DNA of 64,000 nt from Staphylococcus sp. KG4-3 (GTDB lineage Bacteria > Bacillota > Bacilli > Staphylococcales > Staphylococcaceae): contig NZ_CP166245.1 in assembly GCF_033597815.2 (NCBI RefSeq), positions 1,302,001 to 1,366,000 on the forward strand, given 5' to 3'. The translations under genes and the position numbers were made by a program. Below are positions 46,226 to 56,943 of the stretch, one piece after another (position 1 is the stretch's first letter; every line of letters begins with the position of its first letter). The notes under the pieces are model-generated. The model searched no databases. It saw only the letters and a list, made by a program, of their open reading frames with translations, and was not told the DNA's origin.

Positions 46226-48226
46226 TTGGCAATGAATAAAAAAAATAATTATTCGGATGATTCCATTCAGGTACTTGAGGGACTAGAGGCCGTTAGAAAA
46301 AGACCTGGGATGTATATTGGTTCTACCGATAAACGTGGTTTACATCATCTAGTATATGAAGTTGTCGATAATTCCGTCGATGAAGTATTAAATGGTTTCG
46401 GAAGTGAAATCACTGTTACGATAAATAAAGATGAGAGCATTACTATAGAAGATAATGGACGTGGAATGCCTACAGGTATTCATACTTCTGGAAAACCTAC
46501 TGTTCAAGTCATTTTTACGGTACTTCATGCAGGTGGAAAATTCGGACAAGGCGGTTATAAAACGTCAGGTGGCTTACACGGTGTTGGTGCTTCAGTCGTC
46601 AATGCTTTGAGTGAATGGTTAGAAGTTGAAATTTATAGAGATGGTAATATATATTCTCAAAGCTTTGCAGATGGTGGGAAACCAACAACTGGTTTGAAAA
46701 AACATGGTAAAACTAAAAAGACTGGTACTAAAGTGACATTTAAACCAGATCCAGAGATATTCAAAGCATCTACATCGTTTAATTATGATGTTTTAAGTGA
46801 AAGACTACAAGAATCAGCATTTTTACTTAAACGCTTGAGAATCATTCTAAAAGACTTAAGAGCAGGCAAAGAACGTGAAGATATCTTCCATTATGAAGAT
46901 GGTATTAAAGAATTCGTTGCTTATGTCAATGAAGGGAAAGAAGTATTACATGATGTAGCAGATTTCTCTGGGGAAGCTAATAATATTGAAGTGGAAGTTG
47001 CATTCCAATATAACGATCAATATTCAGAAGGCATACTAAGTTTTGTTAATAATGTGCGTACAAAAGATGGCGGAACACATGAAGTTGGGTTTAAAACAGC
47101 TATGACTCGTGTGTTTAATGATTATGCACGTCGTATTAATGAATTAAAAGAAAAAGATAAAAATTTAGATGGTAATGATATAAGAGAAGGTTTAACTGCT
47201 ATTATTTCAATTCGAATTCCTGAAGAATTGTTACAATTTGAAGGACAAACTAAATCTAAGTTAGGTACACCTGAAGCCAGAAGTGCAGTAGATTCAGTAG
47301 TAGCCGACAAATTACCATATTATTTGGAAGAAAAAGGACAATTATCTAAATCGTTAGTTAAAAAGGCTTTAAAGGCACAACAAGCTAGAGAAGCAGCACG
47401 TAAAGCGAGAGAAGATGCACGTTCGGGTAAGAAAAATAAACGTAAAGATACTTTACTTTCTGGTAAACTTACACCTGCACAAAGTAAAAATACTGAGAAA
47501 AAAGAATTATACCTTGTCGAAGGTGACTCAGCGGGTGGCTCTGCAAAGTTAGGTCGTGATCGCAAATACCAAGCGATTTTACCACTTAGAGGTAAAGTAA
47601 TTAATACTGAGAAAGCACGTCTTGACGATATCTTTAAAAATGAAGAGATTAATACAATTATTCATACTATTGGAGCCGGTGTCGGAAATGAGTTCAAAAT
47701 TGAAGATAGTAACTACAATAGAATCATTATAATGACAGATGCTGATACAGATGGTGCACATATTCAAGTGTTATTATTAACATTCTTCTTTAAATATATG
47801 AAGCCATTAGTTGAGGCGGGTCGAGTATTTATTGCATTACCACCACTTTATAAACTCGAAAAAGGAAAAGGTGCATCAAAAAAAGTAGAATACGCTTGGA
47901 CAGATGAAGAATTAGAGAAATTACAACGAAAATTAGGTAAAGGTTTCTCATTACAACGTTATAAAGGTCTTGGTGAAATGAATGCCGACCAATTGTGGGA
48001 AACGACTATGAACCCTGATACGAGAACCTTGATCAGAGTACAAGTTGAAGATGAGTTACGTTCATCTAAACGTGTTACAACACTAATGGGCGACAAAGTT
48101 GCACCAAGACGTGAATGGATTGAAAATCATGTTGAATTTGGTTTACAAGAACAACAAAGTATTTTAGATAATAATGAAATTCAAATATTGGAACAGGAAG
48201 CGCCTAATGAGGAGGAAGTAAATTGA
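46226..48226 (+). CDS. parE: DNA topoisomerase IV subunit B
   Basis: The ATPase subunit of topoisomerase IV, 666 residues, which powers decatenation of daughter chromosomes. GHKL motifs are [20 protein letters not shown] and [13 protein letters not shown]. The TOPRIM part has [12 protein letters not shown] and [13 protein letters not shown]; the motif [12 protein letters not shown] agrees. Two starts are possible: TTG at 46226 (nine bases after aggagg) or ATG at 46232, the start I recall from S. aureus (MNK). parC overlaps its stop. Confidence 0.97.
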   Translation: MAMNKKNNYSDDSIQVLEGLEAVRKRPGMYIGSTDKRGLHHLVYEVVDNSVDEVLNGFGSEITVTINKDESITIEDNGRGMPTGIHTSGKPTVQVIFTVLHAGGKFGQGGYKTSGGLHGVGASVVNALSEWLEVEIYRDGNIYSQSFADGGKPTTGLKKHGKTKKTGTKVTFKPDPEIFKASTSFNYDVLSERLQESAFLLKRLRIILKDLRAGKEREDIFHYEDGIKEFVAYVNEGKEVLHDVADFSGEANNIEVEVAFQYNDQYSEGILSFVNNVRTKDGGTHEVGFKTAMTRVFNDYARRINELKEKDKNLDGNDIREGLTAIISIRIPEELLQFEGQTKSKLGTPEARSAVDSVVADKLPYYLEEKGQLSKSLVKKALKAQQAREAARKAREDARSGKKNKRKDTLLSGKLTPAQSKNTEKKELYLVEGDSAGGSAKLGRDRKYQAILPLRGKVINTEKARLDDIFKNEEINTIIHTIGAGVGNEFKIEDSNYNRIIIMTDADTDGAHIQVLLLTFFFKYMKPLVEAGRVFIALPPLYKLEKGKGASKKVEYAWTDEELEKLQRKLGKGFSLQRYKGLGEMNADQLWETTMNPDTRTLIRVQVEDELRSSKRVTTLMGDKVAPRREWIENHVEFGLQEQQSILDNNEIQILEQEAPNEEEVN

Positions 48227-50625
48227 GTGAAGTAATTCAAGATTTATCGCTAGAAGATGTTATTGGCGATCGTTTTGGTAGATATAGTAAATACATCATT
48301 CAAGAACGTGCATTGCCAGACGTTCGCGACGGTCTCAAGCCTGTTCAAAGACGTATTTTATATGCAATGTATTCAAGCGGTAACACTTACGACAAAAATT
48401 TCCGTAAAAGTGCTAAAACTGTTGGTGATGTTATAGGTCAGTATCATCCGCACGGTGATTCGTCTGTATATGATGCGATGGTTCGCTTAAGTCAAGGATG
48501 GAAGCTACGACATGTACTTATAGAAATGCAAGGTAATAACGGTAGTATCGATAATGACCCAGCTGCTGCAATGCGTTATACTGAAGCAAAATTAAGCCGT
48601 CTTTCAGAAGAACTTTTAAGAGATATTAACAAAGAAACTGTACCATTTATGCCAAACTATGACGATACGACGATGGAACCAATGGTCTTGCCTGCAAGAC
48701 TTCCTAATTTATTGATAAATGGTAGTACTGGGATTTCTGCTGGTTATGCTACAGATATTCCGCCACATAATCTTGGTGAAGTGATTCAAGCAACACTTAA
48801 ATTTATTGATAACCCGGATATAACTGTGAATCAATTGATGAAATATATCAAAGGCCCTGATTTTCCAACAGGTGGTATTATTCAAGGTGTGGATGGTATT
48901 AAGAAAGCGTATGAATCAGGTAAAGGGAAAATCGTAGTTCGTTCAAAGGTTGAAGTTGAAGAATTAAGAAATGGTAGAAAACAACTAATTGTTACAGAAG
49001 TACCTTATGAAGTTAATAAGAGTGCATTAGTTAAAAAAATGGATGAATTACGTGCTGATAAAAAGGTTGATGGCATCGTCGAAGTTAGAGACGAAACTGA
49101 CCGTACAGGATTACGTATTGCAATCGAATTGAAAAAAGATATTAATAGTGAAGCTGTGGCCAATTTCCTTTATAAAAATACAGATTTACAAGTGTCATAT
49201 AACTTTAACATGGTTGCTATTAGTGAAGGGCGCCCAGTATTAATGGGCATTCGTCAATTTATAGATAGTTATTTAAATCATCAAATCGATGTTGTAACGA
49301 AACGTACACGTTATGAACTAGATCATGCTGAAAATAGAATGCACATCGTTGAAGGTTTAATGAAAGCTTTATCTATATTAGACGAAGTGATTAAACTTAT
49401 TAGAGCTTCAAAAAACAAAAAAGATGCTAAAGAAAATTTGGTAGCTGAATATGACTTTACTGAAGCTCAAGCGGAAGCGATAGTGACATTACAATTGTAT
49501 CGTTTGACGAATACAGATATTGTTCAGCTACAAGAAGAACATGATGAATTGAAAGCGTTAATCGAGCATTTGAGAAATATTTTAGATAATCACGATGCAT
49601 TATTAAATGTAATTAAAGAGGAATTAACCGAAATTCGTAATAGATTTAAACAAAAGCGTCTATCTTCTATAGAGGCTGAGATATCAGAAATTAAGATTGA
49701 TAAAGAAGTGATGATCCCTAGTGAAACTGTAATTATGAGTATCACTAAACATGGTTATATTAAACGAACATCATTACGTAGTTTTAATGCAAGTGGTGTA
49801 GATGAAGTGGGTACTAAAGATGGAGACTCAATCATGAAATATGAAGAAGTCAACACTTTAGATACAGCGCTAGTGTTTACTAATAAAGGTCGTTATCTAT
49901 TTATACCTGTTCATAAATTAGCTGATATAAAATGGAAAGATTTAGGGCAACATGTCTCTCAAATTGTGCCACTTGATGAAGGTGAATATGTTATTAACGC
50001 TTATTGTGAAAATGACTTTAAACCAGAAGCATTTTATATCTTAGCAACACGTAATGGTATGATTAAAAAAAGTAATATATCTATGTTTAAAACAACACGA
50101 TATAATAAACCACTTGTCTCCATGAAGTTGAAAGATAATGATGAAATTATAAATGTTATGCGTATATCAGAGACACAATTGATTACTGTGGTTACAAACA
50201 AAGGCATGTCGCTTACTTATGATAGTGATGAACTTTCTGATACTGGCTTGAGAGCAGCAGGTGTTAAATCTATCAACTTAAAAGATGAAGACTATACAGT
50301 ATTAACAGATATTGTAACTTCAAATAATACAATATTAATGGCGACACAACGCGGATCTTTAAAACGCATCAGTTTTAAAGTATTACAAACGGCTAAACGC
50401 GCCCAACGTGGTATTACGTTATTAAAAGAATTAAAGAAAACACCGCACCGCATTATAGACGCTGCAGTTATTCAATCAGACCAAACGACTTATACAATCT
50501 ACTCTGATAAACAGCAAGAGTCTGGCTTAATCAAGGATATCCACTTATCAGAACAATATACAAATGGTAGCTTTATCGTAGATACTAGTGATTTTGGTGA
50601 AATAAAGGATTTAGAAATAAAATAA
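48223..50625 (+). CDS. parC: DNA topoisomerase IV subunit A
   Basis: An 800-residue DNA-cutting subunit. The catalytic tyrosine lies in [11 protein letters not shown]. The quinolone-resistance region is [16 protein letters not shown]: Ser80 is wild type and residue 84 is Asp, while S. aureus has Glu; Asp84 is known in several coagulase-negative species, so it need not be a resistance mutation. The C-terminal beta-pinwheel repeats (about 500-800) are present. TTG start overlaps the parE stop by four bases, with gaggaggaag ahead. Confidence 0.96.
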   Translation: MSEVIQDLSLEDVIGDRFGRYSKYIIQERALPDVRDGLKPVQRRILYAMYSSGNTYDKNFRKSAKTVGDVIGQYHPHGDSSVYDAMVRLSQGWKLRHVLIEMQGNNGSIDNDPAAAMRYTEAKLSRLSEELLRDINKETVPFMPNYDDTTMEPMVLPARLPNLLINGSTGISAGYATDIPPHNLGEVIQATLKFIDNPDITVNQLMKYIKGPDFPTGGIIQGVDGIKKAYESGKGKIVVRSKVEVEELRNGRKQLIVTEVPYEVNKSALVKKMDELRADKKVDGIVEVRDETDRTGLRIAIELKKDINSEAVANFLYKNTDLQVSYNFNMVAISEGRPVLMGIRQFIDSYLNHQIDVVTKRTRYELDHAENRMHIVEGLMKALSILDEVIKLIRASKNKKDAKENLVAEYDFTEAQAEAIVTLQLYRLTNTDIVQLQEEHDELKALIEHLRNILDNHDALLNVIKEELTEIRNRFKQKRLSSIEAEISEIKIDKEVMIPSETVIMSITKHGYIKRTSLRSFNASGVDEVGTKDGDSIMKYEEVNTLDTALVFTNKGRYLFIPVHKLADIKWKDLGQHVSQIVPLDEGEYVINAYCENDFKPEAFYILATRNGMIKKSNISMFKTTRYNKPLVSMKLKDNDEIINVMRISETQLITVVTNKGMSLTYDSDELSDTGLRAAGVKSINLKDEDYTVLTDIVTSNNTILMATQRGSLKRISFKVLQTAKRAQRGITLLKELKKTPHRIIDAAVIQSDQTTYTIYSDKQQESGLIKDIHLSEQYTNGSFIVDTSDFGEIKDLEIK

Positions 50626-50702
50626 AACATCTTATAAAAAATTGTTAGTAAATACAACTATATAGTGATAAAATACCAGTTAGGTGCAATAAATAATTAA
50701 TA

Positions 50703-50817
50703 AAGAGGTTTATAGCGCAGTAAAAAAGATGTGTTTAGTTATTAGCATTCACAATTTTACTTATACTCATAGTTATAATATAAAGCGTATTACTATGAGC
50801 GTAGCTATAAATCTCTT
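50703..50817 (+). ncRNA. Structured leader RNA upstream of alsT (candidate cis-regulatory element)
   Basis: A 14-bp outer stem joins aagaggtttatagc (50703-50716) with gctataaatctctt (50804-50817; one G-U). Inside is a second hairpin ctcatagt / actatgag (50766-50773 with 50792-50799), leaving about 50 unpaired bases on the 5' side. It ends 45 bases before the alsT start. I do not recognise a known riboswitch, and there is no terminator T run. Confidence 0.45.
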
Positions 50818-50862
50818 GCTCTAATTTTGAAATTAAATATACATAAGATGAGAGGGATTAAA

Positions 50863-52305
50863 TTGAGAGATTTTGATGGTTTAATTCCAGATTGGTTCAA
50901 AACATTTGTCCAAGTCGGGAATGATTTAATCTGGTCACAGTATTTAATTGGATTGTTAATAACAGCCGGTATATTCTTTACAATCGGTTCAAAATTTGTT
51001 CAGTTAAGATGGATTCCAGAAATGTTTCGCGCTGTTGGTGAAAAACCTGAAACATTAGATAATGGTAAGAAAGGTATTGCTCCATTCCAAGCGTTTGCAA
51101 TTAGTGCAGCGTCACGTGTAGGTACAGGTAATATCGCTGGTGTTGCAACCGCAATTGTACTCGGTGGTCCTGGTGCTGTATTTTGGATGTGGGTTATCGC
51201 TTTTATCGGGGCAGCAAGTGCATTTATTGAAGCAACTTTAGCGCAAGTCTATAAAGTACCTGATAAAGAAGGCGGCTTCCGTGGTGGTCCAGCGTATTAC
51301 ATAACGAGAGGTTTAAACCAAAAATGGTTAGGTGTTGTTTTTGCAGTATTAATAACAATTACATTTGCATTTGTATTTAATACTGTTCAATCAAATACAA
51401 TCGCTGAATCATTGAAAACACAATATAATGTAAGCCCTGCGATAACAGGTATTGTATTGGCAGTATTTACAGCAATTATTATATTTGGTGGTGTGCGTAG
51501 TATTGCAACTATGTCATCAGTAATTGTGCCTGTAATGGCGATATTATATATTTTCATGGTTGTTATCATCTTATTCATGAATTTCGATCAAATCATTCCT
51601 ATGATTTCTACAATTATAAAAAGTGCATTTGGTTTTGAGCAAGCTACAGGTGGCGCAATCGGTGCTACAATTTTACAGGGTGTTAAACGTGGTTTGTTCT
51701 CGAATGAAGCGGGTATGGGTTCAGCACCTAATGCTGCTGCAACAGCTGCTGCACCACACCCAGTCAAGCAAGGCTTAATTCAATCTTTAGGTGTATTCTT
51801 TGATACTATGCTTGTATGTACATCTACAGCCATCATGATTTTACTTTACACAGGTTTAGAATTTGGTGACAATGCAGCACAAGGTGTTGCAGTTACACAA
51901 TCTGCTTTAAATGAACATTTAGGCAGTGTAGGCGGTATCTTTTTAACAATTGCGATTACGCTGTTTGCATTCTCTTCAGTTGTAGGTAACTATTATTATG
52001 GACAATCTAACATTGAATTTTTATCTAATAATAGAACGATTTTATTTATATTTAGATGCTTAGTGGTCGTGTTAGTATTTATTGGTGCAGTAGCTAAAAC
52101 AGATGTTGTTTGGAGTACTGCCGATTTATTCATGGGATTAATGGCAATTGTCAACTTAGTGGCAATCATTGGATTATCAAATATCGCATTTGCTGTTATG
52201 AACGATTACCAACGTCAACGTAGAGCCGGTAAAAAACCTATTTTCAGACCAGAAGAATTAGAAATTAATTTATTTGGTATTGAAAGTTGGGGTATGAAAA
52301 AATAA
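50863..52305 (+). CDS. alsT: Sodium:alanine/glycine (glutamine) symporter AlsT
   Basis: A 480-residue amino-acid carrier of the AGCS family. Signatures include SAASRVGTGNIAGVATAIVLGGPGAVFWMWVIAFIGAASAFIEATLAQVYK and GVKRGLFSNEAGMGSAPNAAATA. About eleven spans are predicted. Work in S. aureus points to glutamine as substrate (known of the orthologue, not visible here). TTG at 50863 (MRDFDGLIPDW) with gagaggg ahead is preferred; an upstream ORF of 12 codons lacks a ribosome site. Preceded by a structured leader. Confidence 0.93.
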   Translation: MRDFDGLIPDWFKTFVQVGNDLIWSQYLIGLLITAGIFFTIGSKFVQLRWIPEMFRAVGEKPETLDNGKKGIAPFQAFAISAASRVGTGNIAGVATAIVLGGPGAVFWMWVIAFIGAASAFIEATLAQVYKVPDKEGGFRGGPAYYITRGLNQKWLGVVFAVLITITFAFVFNTVQSNTIAESLKTQYNVSPAITGIVLAVFTAIIIFGGVRSIATMSSVIVPVMAILYIFMVVIILFMNFDQIIPMISTIIKSAFGFEQATGGAIGATILQGVKRGLFSNEAGMGSAPNAAATAAAPHPVKQGLIQSLGVFFDTMLVCTSTAIMILLYTGLEFGDNAAQGVAVTQSALNEHLGSVGGIFLTIAITLFAFSSVVGNYYYGQSNIEFLSNNRTILFIFRCLVVVLVFIGAVAKTDVVWSTADLFMGLMAIVNLVAIIGLSNIAFAVMNDYQRQRRAGKKPIFRPEELEINLFGIESWGMKK

Positions 52306-52331
52306 TTAAAAATTATTTATATCAACATATA

Positions 52332-52380
52332 GAGCCCTTCAAATAAATCACTGATTAGTGGGAATTTGGAAGGCTCTTTT
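52332..52380 (+). terminator. Terminator of alsT
   Basis: Stem gagcccttcaaat / atttggaaggctc with one mismatch and a G-U, inner cact/agtg hairpin, then tttt. Confidence 0.75.
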
Positions 52381-52445
52381 ATGTCTTTCAATTTTTGAAA
52401 ATACACTATATAATATTGATTGACAGAAAAAGAAGGATGATTCAT

Positions 52446-53309
52446 GTGAGTGATTACCTGATAACTAAGGTTTTAAATAATAATGTTATTATCTGTAAAA
52501 AAGCAAAAGAAGAATATGTGCTCATTGCTAAAGGCATTGGCTTTAATAAAAAAAGTGGCATGACTTTGCAAGAAAATCAAACAGTTGAGAAAACGTATAT
52601 ATTAGATCAAAAGTCTCAACAAGACCATTATAAATCTCTGGTTGAACAAGCTGATGACACATTAATTCAAGCAGTAATTGAAGCTGTTAATATTATTACG
52701 AATTCAGTAATGAAGATAGATAATCAAAAATTAGTCATATCTTTAACTGATCATATTATATTTGCATATAACCGATTGAAACAAAATCAATTAATAAATA
52801 ATCCTTTTGTTGTAGAAACAAAGCAATTATATACAGAGGCATATGGCATTGCTGAAAAAGTAATAGATCGTTTAAACCATGTATTAGATGTGAATTTTCC
52901 GGAAGACGAAATAGGGTTTATAGCATTACATATAGCTTCTAATACCGAAACTTTACCTATACGTGAAATGGAACTGATTAATCGTTTGATTAATAAAAGT
53001 ATATTTATTCTAGAACATGATTTAAAACATGAAATAGAAAAAGACACAGTCCAGTATCAGCGCTTTATTAGGCATATTCAATTTTTAATTAAAAGATTGA
53101 GAACTGGAGAAAATTTGCAAAAAACAAATGCATTTGAAGAGTTATTGAAAACTCAGTATCCTTTATGCTTCAATATCGCATTAAAAATAATGAAAATGTT
53201 GCAGCAGGAATTGGGTATTAAAATATATGATGCAGAAGTTATTTATTTAACTTTGCATGTCTACCATTTTATGGTTGTTGCTGATCATACGGATACATCT
53301 AATGATTAA
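52446..53309 (+). CDS. glcT: Antiterminator GlcT (BglG family)
   Basis: A 287-residue transcriptional antiterminator that lets ptsG (glucose PTS) mRNA be completed. Residues about 1-55 are the RNA-binding CAT domain (LITKVLNNNVIICKK...VLIAKGIGFNKKSGM). Two PRD domains follow with the phosphorylatable histidines in SLTDHIIFAYNR, IGFIALHIASN, RFIRHIQFLIKR and YLTLHVYHF. GTG at 52446 has aaggatga ahead and gives the usual MSDYL start. It is usually placed after alsT, away from ptsG. Confidence 0.92.
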   Translation: MSDYLITKVLNNNVIICKKAKEEYVLIAKGIGFNKKSGMTLQENQTVEKTYILDQKSQQDHYKSLVEQADDTLIQAVIEAVNIITNSVMKIDNQKLVISLTDHIIFAYNRLKQNQLINNPFVVETKQLYTEAYGIAEKVIDRLNHVLDVNFPEDEIGFIALHIASNTETLPIREMELINRLINKSIFILEHDLKHEIEKDTVQYQRFIRHIQFLIKRLRTGENLQKTNAFEELLKTQYPLCFNIALKIMKMLQQELGIKIYDAEVIYLTLHVYHFMVVADHTDTSND

Positions 53310-53332
53310 AGTCTTTAAATAGTTTACATTTA

Positions 53333-53374
53333 AAAATACGATGTCACTAAATAGTGTGACGTCGTATTTTTAAT
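53333..53374 (+). terminator. Terminator of glcT
   Basis: 14-bp stem aaatacgatgtcac / gtgacgtcgtattt (one G-U) and T run. Confidence 0.85.
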
Positions 53375-53601
53375 TTCGTAATTATATTTATTATATATTG
53401 TTAATATCTATGACAAATTTGGAGTTTATAGAAAACTAAATGTGTAATTAGTTGCATATTATAAAGTTGGGGTTAAGAGTTTTAATTGTGTGTAATGAAA
53501 GTATTATGTTTTTATTTATGTATGCAAATTTACTTTACTATACCAATTAAAAATCATAGAATTAGTTTTAAAGTTGGTTTGTTTAAAGGGGATGTTTTCG
53601 T

Positions 53602-54693
53602 ATTAAGTACTATGATGAAATTCCTATAATTAGGTCAGTGGCAGCTATGCTTGTTGTTGCTATTCATACAGTTAATAGTATCGCACTTTCAGGAGACTCG
53701 TTCACTTCAGATGGGTTAGGATATATAAATCAAATTGCAAGGTTAGGCACACCTATTTTTGCAGTAGTTAGTGCTTTTTTATTAACTATTTCTGTCATTC
53801 ATAAAGGCTTTAGCTTGAATTATTTTATAAAATCAAGGTTTAGTAAAATTTTAATTCCATACATTATATGGACAATTTTTTATTTATTATACAGGGCTTA
53901 TTTTTTACATAACTTAGAAGATGATGGTAAATTAATAAATTATTTTGTATTCGGTAAGGCAAATTTTCATTTATATTTTATATTAACTGTAATACAATTC
54001 TATTTTTTATTTCCATTTGTACACAAATTTAAAAAAGGATGGCCAATTATTACTTTATTCATAGTTGCAACTATTGCTAATATAGTTTGGATAATGATGG
54101 GACCAGTTTCATTGGGCGGTGGTGGAGTAGAACGGTTTGTAAATGATAAACTCTTCATTATGAACTGGATCTCCTTTTTCGTTTTAGGTATTGTTTACGC
54201 AAAATTTTATAATGAAATAAAAGTACTGATATTCAAATATAAGGCGTTACTTTCAATTATTATAGGTATATTATTTATTGATTTATTGATCAGTATTGAT
54301 TTAGACAATTTACACAGTTCAATCCATGTTTCAAATATAATTTATATCCCGTTTTTTATTGTGTTTCTTAACTACATGTTTGAACATGTAAAGAAAAATA
54401 AAATAATTTTGCGTACACTAACATTAATAGGAGATTACTCTATGGGCGTCTATTTAGTACATTATGTAGCAATCCAATTCGTGAAGCGTTTGCCTCTTGT
54501 TGAGGAGATTGATGCTCAAAGTAAATTTATGGGTGTATTTATAGCAGCTGTTGCTTTATCAGTATTCATTGTATACTTAATTGGCAAGCTACCATTTGGA
54601 AATTACATTGTACCTATTCCGAAAAAGAAAGCTAGTAAACACCTTACTAATATTCGAGATAATAGTGATACTGGTAATGAAGCAACGACATAA
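53602..54693 (+). CDS. Acyltransferase-3 (OafA/YrhL/IcaC-like) integral membrane protein
   Basis: A membrane O-acyltransferase with about ten spans, related to IcaC/OafA proteins that acylate surface polysaccharide or teichoic acid. Characteristic is the start KYYDEIPIIRSVAAMLVVAIHTVN with its His, plus RLGTPIFAVVSAFLLTIS and FIKSRFSKILIPYIIW. The start is unusual: the only in-frame start codon behind the good site aaagggg is ATT at 53602, giving IKYYDEIPIIRS. The next in-frame conventional start is GTG 53638. An ATG at 53592 is out of frame by one base beside a TTTT run, so a frameshift is an alternative. Substrate unknown. Confidence 0.75.
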   Translation: MKYYDEIPIIRSVAAMLVVAIHTVNSIALSGDSFTSDGLGYINQIARLGTPIFAVVSAFLLTISVIHKGFSLNYFIKSRFSKILIPYIIWTIFYLLYRAYFLHNLEDDGKLINYFVFGKANFHLYFILTVIQFYFLFPFVHKFKKGWPIITLFIVATIANIVWIMMGPVSLGGGGVERFVNDKLFIMNWISFFVLGIVYAKFYNEIKVLIFKYKALLSIIIGILFIDLLISIDLDNLHSSIHVSNIIYIPFFIVFLNYMFEHVKKNKIILRTLTLIGDYSMGVYLVHYVAIQFVKRLPLVEEIDAQSKFMGVFIAAVALSVFIVYLIGKLPFGNYIVPIPKKKASKHLTNIRDNSDTGNEATT

Positions 54694-55228
54694 AAATGAA
54701 AATAAAGTATTTTTAAATCTCTGGGACATAAATATCTCTGAATAAAGAATAAACATCAATTTCTACTGAGTATATATAGAAATTGGTGTTTTTTTGATTT
54801 TTATGAAATATTGAAGCTTACAATAGTAATGTAAGTTGAGTCATGTTATAACCTTTATACATAAGGCGTCTTTTTTTAAGATTATGTGATGGTAATTTTA
54901 TTATACGCAAGGGCCTTATTTTTTGTACTAAAATACATGAATTTTAACGATTTAGCTTTCTGTGTTCAATAATACTTTTAATTTAAGTATTATTTAGAAA
55001 AATTTGGAAAATGTGTTTAATTATAATGGAATAGTGAATAATTTATGCAGAAGCGAGATGACAATTATAATTTAGTATAATAGATGATTGTCATATAGAG
55101 GATGTGTTATTATTAAGCATAGTACAATAAACTATTAAAGTTTTTTATAATAGAGTTTTGTACCTTCTTTTTATAATCATAACAAGTAATTACTATTTCT
55201 AGAATTAATTTAAGGTATGGTGAGTTAT
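54694..55228. other. Intergenic region acyltransferase to AI-2E protein
   Basis: It contains a ctgggacataaatatctc repeat (54720-54740), the terminator at 54750-54798, and a weaker hairpin ataagg/ccttat near 54860-54921. The rest is AT-rich with TATAAT-like sequences (for example about 55075-55083). No gene found. Confidence 0.5.
54750..54798 (+). terminator. Terminator of the acyltransferase gene
   Basis: 13-bp stem acatcaatttcta / tagaaattggtgt with one G-U, loop of 11-12 bases, seven T. Confidence 0.8.
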
Positions 55229-56455
55229 ATGTCGAATGAAGACAATGTAAGACAAGAAAATAAGAAAGGGAAAGATAAGTTAAAACTTAGTTTCCCTGAA
55301 ACCCGCTTCATGAAGTTTGCGGGTGGCAAAGACTTACTTTTTGGTTTGTTAATTTTAATATTAGTAGGTATAGCTATATTTATATTTGATCAAGTATCTT
55401 ATATTTTTAAACCGTTTATTATTATTTTTAATACTATTGCTGCACCTATTATTGTTTCAGTGATTTTATATTATCTATTGAATCCATTAGTCAATTTAAT
55501 GGAACGTTATAATATTTCTAGATTATGGGGCGTAATCATATTATTTTTGTTGATTGTAGGTGTCATAACACTTGTTATTAACCTTTTGATACCTGTGATA
55601 GGGTCTCAATTTAGAAGTTTTGGTAATAATTTCCCATTATATGTAGATAAAGTCAATCAATTTATAGATAGTGTTACAAAGTATTCCTTGATATCGAATT
55701 TCTATAGTCAAATTCAAGAACAATTGGATGCGTTGGCTAACAAATTGCCATCTATGGTTTCAGATTACTTCAACGGATTTGGTTCAAAGGTTAAGAATTT
55801 TGCTGAGGCAATTGTAAATGTAGGTGTAGTCATTGCGACAACACCATTTGTGTTGTTCTTTATGTTAAAAGATGGACATCGTTTTAAAGAGTTTTCTACA
55901 AAATTAATGCCACCTAAATTCAGAAAAGATTATCATGATTTATTAGACAAAATGAGTGTTCAAGTTGGTTCTTATATTCAAGGTCAAATTATTGTATCAT
56001 TTTGTATTGGTATTTTATTATTTATAGGTTATAGCATTATTGGGTTAGATTATAGCTTGATCTTAGCATCAATCGCTGCTGTTACAAGCGTGGTTCCGTA
56101 CATTGGTCCTACAATTGCAATATCGCCAGCAATTATTATTGCGCTAATAACTTCCCCAATTATGTTATTGAAATTAATTGTAGTTTGGACGGCTGTTCAG
56201 TTTATCGAAGGTCATCTAATTTCACCTAATGTCATGGGTAAAACACTTAAAATACACCCACTAACAATTATTTTCATCTTGTTAAGTGCAGGTAACTTAT
56301 TAGGTATTGTAGGTGTGATTTTAGGTATACCGGCTTATGCAATATTAAAAGTCTTGGTTTCACATTTATATAGTATGTTTAAACGTAGATATAATAAGTA
56401 TTATGGTGAAGATGCTGGAGAATATGAAATTACTACGGATGAAGAAATTCGTTAA
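55229..56455 (+). CDS. AI-2E family transporter (PerM/YdiK-like)
   Basis: A 408-residue membrane protein with about eight spans and a cytoplasmic/exposed loop after the first three (NFPLYVDKVNQFIDSV...). The late segments VQVGSYIQGQIIVSFCIGILLFIGYSIIGLDYSLILASIAAVTSVVPYIGPTIAISPA and EGHLISPNVMGKTLKIHP are the AI-2E transporter signature. Some members move cations or sodium; the autoinducer link is weak. ATG at 55229 is chosen with ggtgag ahead; ATG 55217 lies close to that site. It precedes mprF by about 490 bases. Confidence 0.85.
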   Translation: MSNEDNVRQENKKGKDKLKLSFPETRFMKFAGGKDLLFGLLILILVGIAIFIFDQVSYIFKPFIIIFNTIAAPIIVSVILYYLLNPLVNLMERYNISRLWGVIILFLLIVGVITLVINLLIPVIGSQFRSFGNNFPLYVDKVNQFIDSVTKYSLISNFYSQIQEQLDALANKLPSMVSDYFNGFGSKVKNFAEAIVNVGVVIATTPFVLFFMLKDGHRFKEFSTKLMPPKFRKDYHDLLDKMSVQVGSYIQGQIIVSFCIGILLFIGYSIIGLDYSLILASIAAVTSVVPYIGPTIAISPAIIIALITSPIMLLKLIVVWTAVQFIEGHLISPNVMGKTLKIHPLTIIFILLSAGNLLGIVGVILGIPAYAILKVLVSHLYSMFKRRYNKYYGEDAGEYEITTDEEIR

Positions 56456-56565
56456 ATTATTATAAGTTTTGTTCAGTATGCTTTGACAATAAACAATATT
56501 TTAATTTCGATTTTATATCATAATAGTGTTCATACTGAAGCAGTTGGCTAGTAAACAAAATTGAT

Positions 56566-56616
56566 AAGCGTCTATAGATATAATGCAGATACATACTGTA
56601 ATCTATAGGCGTTTTT
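56566..56616 (+). terminator. Terminator of the AI-2E-type gene
   Basis: 14-bp stem aagcgtctatagat / atctataggcgttt with G-U pairs, loop of about 20 bases, T run. Confidence 0.8.
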
Positions 56617-56645
56617 ATAATATACTATAGTTATAAAAACTATTG

Positions 56646-56695
56646 AGGACGAGATGATGAAATCAACTTCTAAAATGTGGTTCTTGTCTCGTCCT
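56646..56695. repeat. aggacgaga hairpin (gaggctgggaca-like family)
   Basis: Perfect 9-bp arms aggacgaga (56646-56654) and tctcgtcct (56687-56695) with a 32-base loop that itself can pair weakly. Confidence 0.55.
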
Positions 56696-56943
56696 TAATT
56701 ATTTTCATGATGATTTATTAACTTACTGAATTAGATTGTCGTTATACATGGAAGTTTTGTACAATATGGCTATATTATTGAGAATTCCACCCTATTTAAT
56801 GACGTTTAATTCATGATATTTAAAATTAAGTCATACATCTAACAATTTTGTTAGTAGTTATTATTAAAAATTTTATTTATTATGTATTGTTCTTGTGCTA
56901 TATTTTTATGGAACGATTAGATTATTAAAAGTGAAGTGAAAAG

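Larger units (their letters stand above)
56456..56943. other. Intergenic region AI-2E protein to mprF
   Basis: Contains the terminator at 56566-56616, a gaggacgaga hairpin at 56646-56695, and about 240 bases of AT-rich DNA before mprF. No ORF or operator recognised. Confidence 0.5.
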
